A stretch of 64,000 nt of DNA from Kryptolebias marmoratus (Eukaryota > Chordata > Actinopteri > Cyprinodontiformes > Rivulidae), in assembly GCF_001649575.2 (NCBI RefSeq), contig NC_051449.1:23515631-23579630 (forward strand), written 5' to 3'. Made by a program: the position numbers and the translations under genes. Below are positions 1 through 10,469 of this stretch, piece after piece; the stretch's first letter is position 1; each line of letters starts with the position of its first letter. Under the pieces are notes generated by a model. It saw only the letters and a list, made by a program, of their open reading frames with translations, did no database searches and was not told the DNA's origin.

Positions 1-794
1 TAATCATCAAAATTAAACGAAATAAACATTTGAAATATATGAGTTTGTATGTAATGTATGAATATAATATACAAGTTTCACTTTTTAAATGGAATTACTG
101 AAATCAATCTACTTTTTCATGATATTCTAATTTTATGACCAGCACCTGTATTAGTCCCACACTCCAACAGCACTACCAGCTGCCACTGTTTATAGCATAT
201 TACATTTACACAGGCACAAACTATTCCCACCATTTATTCTTAAAAAGCCACTCTAGCAAATTCACTTGAAATGTATTAGAAGTACCTAACAGGTTAAGGA
301 CCATATGATTTCTGTTATATTAAAAAAAAAAAACTAGAATTGAAAGAACTGCTTACTTTTTTTAGATTGCAAACTAACAAAATTCTCAAAGGACTGCACA
401 CAAAATCAAGTTTATCTTCAGTGCTCAGTCAGGCAACAGGCTGTACCTCTGTTATCTGACTGATGTTTGGCTCCATAGCTGCAGGCAGCAGTCAGGCAGT
501 TCCCACAAACTCATTATTATTCAAAGACATTTGGAGATGACCAGAGCTTAAAGGGAAGTCATCAATTTGTCACAAATATGACTCTCATAATATTATATGT
601 CTAATGGCTCAACTATTTGATAACATGCTTGTTCTGACAATGTTTCAAGATTGGATTTAGATCTGTGAGCTGCATCTATTTTAGCTTATTCAAATCTGGG
701 TCATAATAAGCAGTCAGTATCCATCAGTACTCTAGTTTTAGTTGATGGTGACAATATTATCAAGCAATAATCTTGTGACCTGTAATACTATTAG
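1..794. other. AT-rich noncoding DNA
   Basis: No coding potential, RNA gene or recognisable repeat boundary was seen here. The sequence is AT-rich, with only short A runs. Confidence 0.5.
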
Positions 795-799
795 GCACC

Positions 800-1285
800 T
801 GTCATAAATTCAAGTGTTTTTGTTTTTGTTTTGGCTTTGTGTCTTGGTGCCTTGTTTTCAGGGGTTATGTTTTTTTTATGTTTCTGTTTGAGTTTATTGT
901 TTCTTTTATTTTATTATTTAGTCATGTGGGTTTTGGTTTAGTTCTTGTTGTCTTTGTTTCTTGTCACTCTCCACTTGTCCCCAGTCAGCACTTGTTTACC
1001 TGCCACTCCCATCTCCACCTGTCCGCAATTGTTATCACTCACCTGTGCCCACTTCCCATAATTATCCTCTGTTCTTAACACCCGTTCATCTTCTCCACTT
1101 ACTCGCTGGTTCATTGTTGCTATTTGTCTCTTGTCCCTCGGCTCTTATTGTCGTATTTCGGATTTTGTTACATTTAGTTTTGATACCCTGTCAGCTTTTT
1201 GTTTAAAAATAAAATTTTCATTTTTTTTTTATCATGAGTCTGCACTCTGGGTTTATCTCTTTCTCCACCGCCCGTCTTGATGACA
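800..1285 (+). mobile_element. Solo LTR, family A (copy 1)
   Basis: A 486-bp unit beginning TGTCAT and ending ATGACA. It shares the block GAGTCTGCACTCTGGGTT near its 3' end with three other copies in the window (1779-2187, 18482-18963, 43483-43975, all in the opposite orientation). An AATAAA lies about 80 bp from the 3' end, as expected for the R region of an LTR. The 5-bp flanks (GCACC and CCAGC) do not match, unlike the other three copies, so this copy may be old or recombined. No internal retroelement coding region adjoins it. The small open frames across it are not genes. Confidence 0.65.
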
Positions 1286-1695
1286 CCAGCATGTTTCACT
1301 GGACAAACAGGACACGGTTCTGCTTATAGATACATGTCAGAAACAAATGCATTTTATCTCAAGTTTGAAGGACAGTCAGTAACATATAAAAGAAAATTCT
1401 TTCACATATGAAGTACATACTGTATGAGGAAATGCTCACATATCCTGTTGAAACAAGACATTTAAATACACTATAAAGAGACATACCACATTAAATCAAA
1501 CTAAACCTTTTCTGTTTTAGGTCAGTTAGAATTCCCCAAATTATTTGTATTTGTTAAATGCCTAAATGATGACAAATATTTATAGGATTTTTTTATTACT
1601 TTCTTCAAAATCACAACTTTACATCCATTTTCTTAGTATTTGGTAGATTTGCCTTGAAACTGTATGACTTGGGTCAAATGTTTTGGGTTTCCTTA

Positions 1696-2960
1696 CTACT
1701 ACTACTACTACTTTATTTATAAAGCACTTTAAGTAGCTGCGACAAAGTGCTGGTACAGATAAAAATCAATAAACATTCTGTCATGAGGGATGGAAACGGA
1801 GGCGAACCCAGAGTGCAGACTCATTTATCAAAAACAAAAACTAATTTAGTAAATAAAGAAAATAAATAAAAACAAACCGCTGACGTGGCAGCAAACTAAT
1901 CTTAACAAAAATCCAAAGCATGGCATGGCAAGGCAACGAGGAAACAAAACATGGATACAGCCAACGACAAACAATGATCCGACAGGGTGTGAGAGAAATG
2001 ACCAGGTATTTGAACACTGGGGTTGACGAGGTAAATGGAAACAGGTGAGTGGGGATAATGGCAGACAGGTGGAGATGGGCGTGGCAAGGAAGGCAGAAGA
2101 GTGACAGGGGAGGAGTGAATACTGAGAACAACACAACCAGGAAAAAAACCAAACTGAAATAATAACTCAAAAACTCAAATCCTCACACATTCAAAGTATT
2201 GAAAAGACAAAAGACAACAAAAACAATAAAACACAATAACAGAAGTCAGAGCAAAAGTCTCAACATGTGTTAAAAGCCAAAGAATAAAAGCGGTCTTAAG
2301 AAGAGTTTTAAAAGTGGACAATAAAGGGGCAATTCCATAATGTAACGGCAAATCGTTCCATAATTTGGGAGTGGCAACACTAAAAACTCTGTCTCCTCAG
2401 AGAGGTAAGATGTGGCAAAACCATGTAAACTTTTAAAAACAAATAAAATAATCTTAAAATGAACTCTAAACTGCACAGGCAGCCAGTGTAGAGAAGCCAG
2501 GATAGGGGTGATGTGCTCCCTCCTCCCGACTCTGGTTAAGAGACAAGCAGCAGCATTCTGGACCAACTGGAGACACCTGAGGGAAGACTGGCTGACTCCA
2601 AAGTAAAGAGCGTTACAATAATCAAGCTGAGTTGTAATGAAGGCATGAATTACTTTTTCAAAATCTTGTTTTAAAAGAATTGGCTTTATCTTTGCCAGCT
2701 GCCTAAGATGATAAAACCTGGACCATCACTTCTGTTTTCTTGTTGTTAAAATTTTGGAAATTTAAAGCCATCCAGGCTTTAATGTTTTCAAGACACAGAA
2801 GTAGGGACTTGAACGAAAAGACTCCTTTTTTAGTGGCATGTATATCTGACTGTCGTCAGCATAACAATGAAAGGAGGTCCTATGTTTTCTGAGTAGGGGA
2901 CCGACAACCTTCTCACAATAGTTTGCTGGAATTTTGTCATTTGTTGGTGAAGATTCGCAG
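1696..2960 (-). mobile_element. L2-type LINE remnant, split by a solo LTR
   Basis: Fragments at 1696-1778 and 2193-2960 flank the solo LTR at 1779-2187. The minus-strand frame at 2566-2270 contains the L2 reverse-transcriptase C-terminal signature (NAAA-LLT, then HITPILASLHWLPV and FKIILFVFKSLHG). The frame then breaks. The 3' end at about 1696-1760 carries a short TAC repeat and a typical tail (TTTATTTATAAAGCACTTT). The copy is degenerate and lacks the endonuclease and the RT core. Confidence 0.75.
1779..2187 (-). mobile_element. Solo LTR, family A (copy 2)
   Basis: A 409-bp TG...CA unit flanked by the perfect 5-bp direct repeat CATTC (1774-1778 and 2188-2192). It is oriented on the minus strand and interrupts an L2 remnant. 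The absence of internal sequence together with an intact target duplication indicates an LTR-LTR recombination product. Confidence 0.8.
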
Positions 2961-2999
2961 TGATCCAGTACATGGTAAATCCAAAAAAGGCTTAGAAAA

Positions 3000-3127
3000 T
3001 AAAAACAACTGGACTTCTGTTCTGTAGCTGAAGACGTTTTGCTTCTCAGCTGAGGAGCTTTATCAATTCAAAAAGCAGAGAGTGTGCAGTTCAAGCTTTT
3101 AAAGTTGAGATATTACATAAAGTAGAT

Positions 3128-3166
<39 letters not shown>

Positions 3167-3480
3167 TTTCGAACAGACAGTAAAAACAATCAAAAAAAGA
3201 AAAGAAAATGAAATACAATGAAACAAACTTAAGAAATAAAATGTAAAACAAATTATTCTGCCCATGTGACATGCAAATTTTATATATTCTGTTCGAAAAG
3301 GAGCAGGTAGAAGATACATCTTATAATGTCCTGCCCTTTTCCTACTTGTCAATTTATTATCAATTAACTTTCAGAACATCAAAAAGAAGACAACTTGTTT
3401 CCATTTTACATGATATTCAACTATGTACAATTATTTTAAATACTATTTATATCATCAATTACATTATAGACTATTAAACA
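3000..3480. repeat. Mixed repeat debris with (ATTT)n tract
   Basis: A stretch at about 3005-3065 (GAAGACGTTTTGCTTCTCAGC) resembles 3' debris common in fish retroelements. It is followed by a pure (TTTA)n microsatellite at about 3124-3168. The next 250 bp (CGAACAGACAGTAAAAAC onward) looks like a retroelement tail on the minus strand. The family was not identified. Confidence 0.4.
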
Positions 3481-3689
3481 GTCATCTCTTATATCATATT
3501 TTGAAATGATTTACATTTCAAATTCAGATTTACATGCAGATTACACCCACTGTCCTCACAGTAGAAGTTTGTTAGAGTCTTTGTATGCCAGGCTTTGTTC
3601 ACTTTGTTCAAATGTAAACAAAGTGGCCCATTTTATCTGTTCACCTGCTTTTCCAGATAAACACACCCACAACAAAGTTCTGACCAATC

Positions 3690-4560
3690 ACACAATAGTT
3701 GACACATACCGGTGGGAGAAAAAGTTCTTCCCGTACCTTGTATAGAGAAGGGGCTAGGAGAACAAAATGACATGATTTTTGTTATGCAACCACATGAGAG
3801 AGAGACAATTTCTCCACTTCTCACAGAGCATAAATCCATCCTCACAGTTAGAATGGTGTTCTTGAACTTGCAAGCTTCCCCTTTTTCTTCTAAATGTAAT
3901 GATGGTCATTATGACCAAAGTTTTAGTTTCATCAGACCACAGGACATGTATCCATAAATGAAAGTGTTTGTTACTGTGTGCATTTACAAACTGTAATCTG
4001 ACTTTTTTTATCTTGTATTCGGAGTAATGGTTTCTTCCTCACCGAGTGGCCTTTCAGTCCATATTGGTACAGGATTGATTTCACTATACTGACACGCTCT
4101 GACCAGCATCTTCATAGTCTTTTGTTTTTGTTTTAGGGTTAATAAACACCAAAATACGTTCATCTCAGGAACACAGAAACCATCTGCTTCCTGAGCTGTA
4201 TGATGGCAGGACATTCCCATGATGTTTATACTTGTGTATAATTATTTGAACAGATGACCCTTCAGGCTTCTGGAAGTTGTACCCAAAGATGAACCAGAGT
4301 TATGTAGGTCAGCAATTCTCTTCCTGATATCTTGGCTGATTTCTTTAGATTTACTAATAAACTCAAATGTTAAAAAAAACTAACCTATCAGAATCTTCCA
4401 AAGCCATGACATCAACATCTGGGCTTTTTAAAATTGTTTAAAGGCATGCTAATCTTAGGGTTTGTAAATGTGTAACTTCGAAGAAAGTAAGGAAAATGCC
4501 CCAAAAAACTTCTCTCTCATCTTCTTTTGTCCCACTCTGTATTATTACCAAAACTGTTGC
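3690..4560 (-). pseudogene. Degenerate Tc1-like transposon
   Basis: The plus strand reads as the complement of a Tc1 transposase gene. Diagnostic stretches include CACCGAGTGGCCTTTCAGTCC and the DNA encoding the N-terminal helix-turn-helix region near 4200-4350 (TCTTGGCTGATTTCTTT). The frame is broken repeatedly and clear inverted termini were not found. It is a dead copy of a common fish Tc1 lineage. Confidence 0.65.
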
Positions 4561-5309
4561 TTATATATTTTAATTTAATTGAATATATTTAAATTTGTTT
4601 TTGTTCTTGTAAAAATAGTCAAAAATAGGAAAGCATGTTGAAAAATAATCATATTCATTTTTATATATTGTCTAATGAAGTTTTAAAACCAAAAACAGGA
4701 TTTGAAAACGCAGTGCTTCAAGCCCTGAGGTGCTTTCTAAATGTAAGCACAAGTCTATTCCGCTCTATATTTTAATGAATTAATGATCTCAGGTAAAAAT
4801 CTAAACACAGGTAGCAGAACAGAACAAAACCAGTTTTCTTCTAGGAATGTCACTGATTATAAAAAAACTGAGAGGACAGGCCTTTTATCTTAAAGGGAGC
4901 AGGTCAAATACTAGGCTGTCCAATTACTGTTACAAGTACCATTGTCCAAGTTGTAATAAATAAAAAAAAAAACTATACTTTTTTATTGAAGAAAAGGAAT
5001 CCAGTAAAGTAGCCTGTCAGCATGAGTGTGTGCATGGGATCAGACATTTCTGTGTAGAACAGTACATGACTGACTTTTACCAGGTGATCCAAGTGCAGAT
5101 CCCAGTAATCCTTGACCGTAAAATAAACTGTCACTCCTGATCCCTGTTGGCACACCTCCTGCTCTGTGCATCTTCAACTTAAGATGTGTTTCTTCTGCAG
5201 GTACCTTTTTTGGGGAACAAGGGTAGTTTTCTTTTCCCTCTCCATTTCCACTGCATTTACTGTGGTAATTACAGATTATCAGTGTAGAAATTTAACCAGA
5301 AAACAGAGG
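4561..5309. other. Noncoding, nothing recognised
   Basis: AT-rich sequence with no supported gene. Short open frames here (for example 4973-5155) show no domain or codon signature. Confidence 0.45.
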
Positions 5310-5314
5310 GAGGT

Positions 5315-5895
5315 TGTTACGGCCCGGTGGCCTTCGGTGTATGTTTTCTTTTTTCCCTCCTCCTCCTTGTTCAGGCTCTGTTGTGGGACCATTGGATGCA
5401 ACCCTTTCCTGTCTCTCCTTCCTGGTCGCCGCCTACAGACGTCGTGATTGGCTGGCCAATTGACTGCTCCACCTATCCCTGAGGAGGCTTGCCATATTTA
5501 AACCCTCACTTCCTTTCCCCAGGGCGGCTGTTCCTTTGTTTGAACAGTGCGCCTTGTTGCTGACTGTGTGCCTCTGATTTCAGCTTTGTCGCTTTGTTAG
5601 ACTAGATAGTTTAACGTGTTGTGACTTTGTGTTTTGGAAGTATCTTGGATTTGCTTGTTGTCTGGTACTTCTGTGCTTTGTTTGGTTTTCAGCCCTTACT
5701 TAGACTTTGTTAGTGAGGGACATTTTTCTTTCATGTGCTACCCACTTGTTTGAAGTTTATGTTTATTGTAACTTTACTTTTCACCCAATTCTTTAAGCTC
5801 AGCAAGAATAAACTCTTTTCCTTTTCACCACCTAAAAGAGTCTGGGAGTCTTAAATGTCACGTCTTTACTCCTATGGCCGAGCTGGGACGTAACA
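5315..5895 (+). mobile_element. Solo LTR, family B
   Basis: A 581-bp unit starting TGTTACGGCC and ending GGACGTAACA, with terminal inverted bases TGTTACG/CGTAACA. It is flanked by the perfect 5-bp duplication GAGGT (5310-5314 and 5896-5900). Inside are a TATA-like box (ATATTTAAACCC, about 5487) and a polyadenylation signal (GAATAAAC, about 5806), giving a U3-R-U5 order on the plus strand. No gag or pol sequence adjoins it. Confidence 0.85.
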
Positions 5896-6052
5896 GAGGT
5901 GGTATTTCTTAAATTATCAGGATCTTACAGAGTGGTTTGGGGAGCTCTAAACATTTCTGACTGGTGAGACCCTAAGATTCCAAATGACAGTCCATTGGAA
6001 ATATGTAGAGAGAACCAAGGCTCCATGAGTAGCTCGTGAAGGCTCGCCGCAA

Positions 6053-6439
6053 TTTCAACCTGGCAGACTCACCCAGCTGACCGGCATCACTCATCACGGA
6101 TCCTCGCTCCCAGCTGACAATCGCATCCAGGTGCAGGATATAAGGCTCCCCGTCCACGGCTCCTCCTGCTGGCCAGCCAAGTCTCGTCCCACCGCCTCCC
6201 CGATCTCCACCCTCGCTTTCTTATGCTCCTCTGATCTCCCCTTCCTCGTCCTCCACGCCACCACCAGGTCCGGGTCCCGGGGGAAGACTACCCTAATCTC
6301 TCACCCTACTTTGATCATTCAAGCTCACAGCGGTTCTCTGCAAACTCGTCTTCTGCCGGGGCCCGAGCGCCAAAGACCTCCAGCCAATAAAACACTCTAA
6401 TTGTCTTTATTTCTCCGTGTGAGTCTCTCCAGGTTGAAA
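6053..6439. mobile_element. GC-rich unit with about 20-bp inverted ends
   Basis: A 387-bp GC-rich segment bounded by TTTCAACCTGG-AGACTCAC on the left and its inverse GTGAGTCT-CCAGGTTGAAA on the right. It holds a TATA-like GGATATAAGG (about 6137) and CCAATAAAAC (about 6383), so it could also be an LTR-like or promoter-bearing element. No target duplication was found. The base composition differs sharply from the flanks. Confidence 0.5.
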
Positions 6440-7255
6440 TAGACTCATATACCTTCTTATACCAGAGCACTTCCTTATAGTGCAAATTGTGAAACATTTG
6501 TCCAGTGTTAGCCTCAGTCCCATTAATTTCTAAGGTAACATTAACTTTGTTGTGAATTTGCAAAAACTACAGTTCAGATATTGTTCCCAAAACAATAACC
6601 ATGAGTTGTACACACACTCAGAGAAAGAATGTAGCAATAGGAGAAAAAAATCTTTGTCAGTTTGGAATAAATTTAGCATTGTGATCTGTGGAGCCCCGGT
6701 TATTCACATCCACTGAAGAAAGAGGAAGCTTTCAATAAAAGGTTTATACTTAAAAACTGTTCACCAAAACAGCAGATTGTTTTAATGCATGTTCATTTTA
6801 TTGATGGAAAACTAACAGATCTAAAGACTGGTTTGATCATTTGCTGTTGTGTAATGCCTGGGACACTTTTAGTTTAAAATATTTGCTGCTTAAAACAGAG
6901 TAATAACACTGATCATTACAACAGCCCATTACAATTCTAGATCAGTAAGTTTCAGCCTCACCATTTAAACAGCTGATCAGGACTTATGCTGTAGCATGTA
7001 GCATTTAGCTGTCGCTGCTGCACTCTTAAAAATACCATCCAGCTTTAAATTCCATCATGAATAACTTTACCAATCTTATCACTGAGTGTTCTGACATGCT
7101 TTTATTTTTAGGCTGTTTTACTGCATAAAAAAATGTGTAAAACTCGTGTTTAAAGTTGAAAATGTTCCCTGTTGTGGGAAAAAAAAATAGCTTTTTCAGA
7201 TATTCTAAAATTAAAGCTTCTGATCTGATGTGTGGAGTCAGCTCTGATATAAACC
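6440..7255. other. Noncoding, nothing recognised
   Basis: No gene, RNA or clear repeat boundary was seen. The 183-aa minus-strand open frame covering 7577-7026 overlaps the LTR-like unit that follows and has no protein signature. Confidence 0.45.
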
Positions 7256-7260
7256 AGAGT

Positions 7261-7825
7261 TGTAGTAAGAGTGGCACTGAGAACCAGACACGGAGACGGA
7301 GTAAAACGTAAGTGTTTTTATTTACAGATGGAGTATTTACAGTGAAGGATAACCAGGAGGACCTGCAACAGCATGAAGGAGCAAGATGAGTCTCTGGCAC
7401 AGTTGGGTTAGTTTGAATAGTAAGAGGTTTCTTGAGAATAATAGTCTTTATCTTACAGGTCCAGTGAGGCGGCACGGCGTGGAGGCGAAGCAGGCCGAAG
7501 CACAGATAATCCAGGACGGAAGGAGTCCAGAAGCAGGTAAGTTCCAGGAATGCAAAAGTCAGCGAGCAAAAAGGCAACGCAACCTGAGATGAAGTAGAAG
7601 CACAAACAACAAGGTTAACGTAGCCATGGGCTTAATAACCAGACTTAAAAGGCTGAGACTCTAACCCATAAGGCTTGATGCTCCAGCGAAGATCTGGAAC
7701 CAACTGGAGGTTTAAATACTGGTGCTGCTCATTAGGTGGAATCTGCTTCAGCTGGGAAAGGAGGATTACTGGTACTGCCAGTAGTGCTGAGGCAAAACTC
7801 CAGATCCCCACAAGTTCTTCTTACA
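7261..7825 (-). mobile_element. Probable solo LTR, family C
   Basis: A 565-bp unit with inverted ends TGTAGTAAG and CTTCTTACA. Read on the minus strand, it has CTGTAAATAAAAACAC (polyadenylation-like) about 60 bp before its 3' end, as an LTR would. The flanking 5-mers (AGAGT and GAACA) do not match, so the assignment rests only on the ends and internal order. Confidence 0.45.
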
Positions 7826-7830
7826 GAACA

Positions 7831-8420
7831 GAACTGATTACCAAAAGTAAAGAGGTTTCATGTCCAGATAATGTTTTTATGCTGTTTGTCATTGTTGAGG
7901 TTTATAGACGATGAGACTGCAGTGTAATTGAAATGTCTTAATAGATGATCTCAAGCCGGTAAAATATTAATTTTCGCAGTTATCGATGACTAATAGTTGT
8001 AGGATCTTAATATCAGCTGACTGCTGTAATCTGAAAGCCAAATGTTGCAAATTTTGGTTTGCTTTTCTTTACAGTTTTGCTTGTCTGATGATGATGGGAG
8101 CACTTAACTGGAAATGCTGCTCCGAATGAGTGAAGATGGATGTAGTATTTCCCCTTCCTCCTGTTGTTCAGAATTGAAGCCAAAAAGGCCTGTTTTTGAG
8201 AGTGTCACCATGTTATATCGTTGGAGCCAGCACCTGTGCATGATGCTACAGCAGCAACGTAAAAGCTATGTGAGTCAACAAAAATCAACACCAGAAAAAA
8301 ATTGCCTGAACTGTATTTTTATTTTTTAGTGAGCCAAATGTCCCATTTGTTTACATGGAGGAGCAGGCCATAAAAATTGTTCTGCAGCCAGCAGTATAGC
8401 CATAGACGTGTTAAAATGCT
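7831..8420. other. Noncoding, nothing recognised
   Basis: No supported gene. One 71-codon open frame (8114-8329) lacks any recognisable domain. Confidence 0.4.
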
Positions 8421-8690
8421 AGACTCGGTAAAGAATCCAGAAGTTGAAGCCAGATCAGGTACAGCGTCCCCACAGGGTGGTTCCAGTACGGTGCGGTCCC
8501 CTCATTTAAACAAATGTGACTTTACTTTTCTTTGTCTCATTTGTCTCTATGTGGCCCTGTGATGGACTTGCAACCTGTCCAGGGTGTTCCCCACCTCTTG
8601 CACAGTGACTGTTGGAGATAGGCACCAGCTCCCCATGACCCAGAAAAGGAGAAGAAGGTAGAAAAAGAATAGATGGATGGATGATATTAG
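8420..8690 (+). repeat. Teleost retroelement 3'-tail repeat (GATGGACTTGCAACCTGTCC type)
   Basis: It contains the widespread fish tail sequence running from CCTGTGATGGACTTGC through GGCACCAGCTCCCCATGACC to a (GATG)n end at about 8672-8684. Related copies lie at 30205-30329 (reverse), 55855-55975 and 57640-57935. It is the 3' part of a LINE or a SINE derived from one; the exact family was not determined. Confidence 0.6.
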
Positions 8691-10145
8691 GTATTTCATG
8701 CTTAAAAGAAAGGTCATGATTTTGATTTTGTGCAGGCAAGTAAGTGGGACCTAAAGCTACACATCTCTAGTGTGCAGACACTGGTCCCAAAGATTCAACA
8801 GGATCTTGCTGGCTTCTCCTTCCTGGCTTCAAATCCCAACAACAAGAAAAGATGGGCACACTTAGTCTAGTATTGTAATGCATGTCTTGATTGAAACCTG
8901 CTGGACCCTTTTTACAGTTGCTGTCATGTTGGATTTTTGGAACAAGAGTCTGTGCACCACGAATGTGAAGCTTTAAGTTGCACCTACTGTTCTGCACACA
9001 ATCACAGTGTTACATGACCTCTATTGTAGACATTTTCTAAATAATTACAGATAAACATATTACAAAAAAATTAATATTTGTACATAAAACAGCACGGTAA
9101 AAACTACTGTATGCGACAAGTGTCAACACCTGAAAAAAAATGATCTGAGGTGGGATTTTTTTATTTATTTATTTTATTTATTTAATTTTTTTTACAAAGT
9201 TCCAATTATTTACATGGAGGGGGCAGAACTTAGAATTTGTACTGAAACCAGCCTGCAGGGAATGCTGATCTCAGTCTAACTTCAACATCCCTGTTTCGGT
9301 CTGAGGTCTAGATGTATACAGCTTATGGCACAGCTGCTGTCTGACCAGTTTCAACATTTCAGCAGCTGAGGAGAAGCAATAGGCCACACATCAGGGATTT
9401 AGTTTGCCTAATCTACCTTGACCCTCAAAATGTAGAAGAAGCACAACAGGGCTGAATTTACTAGGGTAAATAATAAGCAGAGTAAAAAGGTCCTGGAGCC
9501 AAAGTGAAATGTGCCTATGATGCCTTTGGTGTCACACTAAGTAATTCTGACAGGAATGTTCTTTTCTGACACATAATGCATTGTGTGTGGAGGAGTGTTG
9601 CATTGATATTGAAGCGACAGTTTGTTTTCTCTTAACCTGAAAAGGCATAAGATAAGACTTTCAAAAAGCTGATAATTGCCAAACTTTTAAAAAGTTTAAA
9701 ATCAAAGTCATTTTTTTTGTTTGTTTTTGTACAAGTTTTTAAAAAAGTGAAGTACCCGCAGATAAAGAGTAGTTGTGTAAAATAGTTCAATAATAGCACT
9801 TCTAATAAGAGGAGTTTTTCACAAGCATAACTTCTAAGGTTATATTTGGAAATCCTTGACATGTATTTAAGTTTAGTCAACACTGGTTGCAGGCGGCGCT
9901 ATCCTTGGAAGCAGATAACAAGCAGTCCACTGGAACTTTTCTGTCCACATGTCAGAAGAATGATTTGTCACTAATAACACTCAAACAGAACTAATTAAAA
10001 CTGAGGCTTAAAGCATAACTTGGCTGCTTCCATAACCCCTCTTAGATTGCTTGGCTCAGCTCACATAGACTCAGTATGGGGTCCTAAACTTTCCAGACCC
10101 AGGGATAATAATGCCATTTAAGGTTAGCCAGGAAGGCAGCGCCTC
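8690..10145 (-). other. Downstream region and probable 3' UTR of kcnv2
   Basis: No coding sequence was seen. The kcnv2 stop codon lies at 10148-10146, so the 3' UTR extends leftward into this stretch. Minus-strand AATAAA hexamers occur in the T/A tract at about 9157-9185, roughly 1 kb beyond the stop, and could serve as polyadenylation signals. The true transcript end cannot be fixed from sequence alone. Confidence 0.4.
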
Positions 10146-10469
10146 TCATTCTTCAATGTCAAAATCATAGTCATTATATCTTCCACTGGGTCGAAAGTGA
10201 ATCTCATCATCAGATTCTTCTGGTGGGGGTTCGAAACATCTGTCAAACTTGCGCCTCAAACGCTTCTGAAGCTGGAAAGTGCGCTCAGTGTTTGAAAATG
10301 TGTATTCCTGTTCCTTAAGTTTGGCGTAGTAGTCTGAAAACTTGTTGAACAGAATGGAGATGGGCATTCCATTGAGGATGATACCAAAAGAGATGCAGCC
10401 AAATGCCACGCAGCGGCCAAGATAGGAGACAGGGATAACATCTCCGTAACCAACCGTGGAGATGCTCAC
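10146..10469 (-). CDS. kcnv2: kcnv2 coding exon 4
   Basis: It encodes residues 430-536: the selectivity filter, S6 and a short acidic C-terminus ending DFDIEE, then TGA. The acceptor is CCCTAG|GTGAGC. The first codon is GTG for valine within the spliced frame, not a start. Confidence 0.93.
   Translation of the reverse strand: MSISTVGYGDVIPVSYLGRCVAFGCISFGIILNGMPISILFNKFSDYYAKLKEQEYTFSNTERTFQLQKRLRRKFDRCFEPPPEESDDEIHFRPSGRYNDYDFDIEE

Noticed and set aside
839..1206. Two overlapping open frames of about 80 aa
   Set aside because: They lie wholly inside a solo LTR and have hydrophobic low-complexity composition; the same block recurs in reverse at three other loci.
7026..7577. 183-aa minus-strand open frame
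   Set aside because: It runs through an LTR-like unit and adjacent noncoding DNA, with no domain, no splice context and no codon signature.
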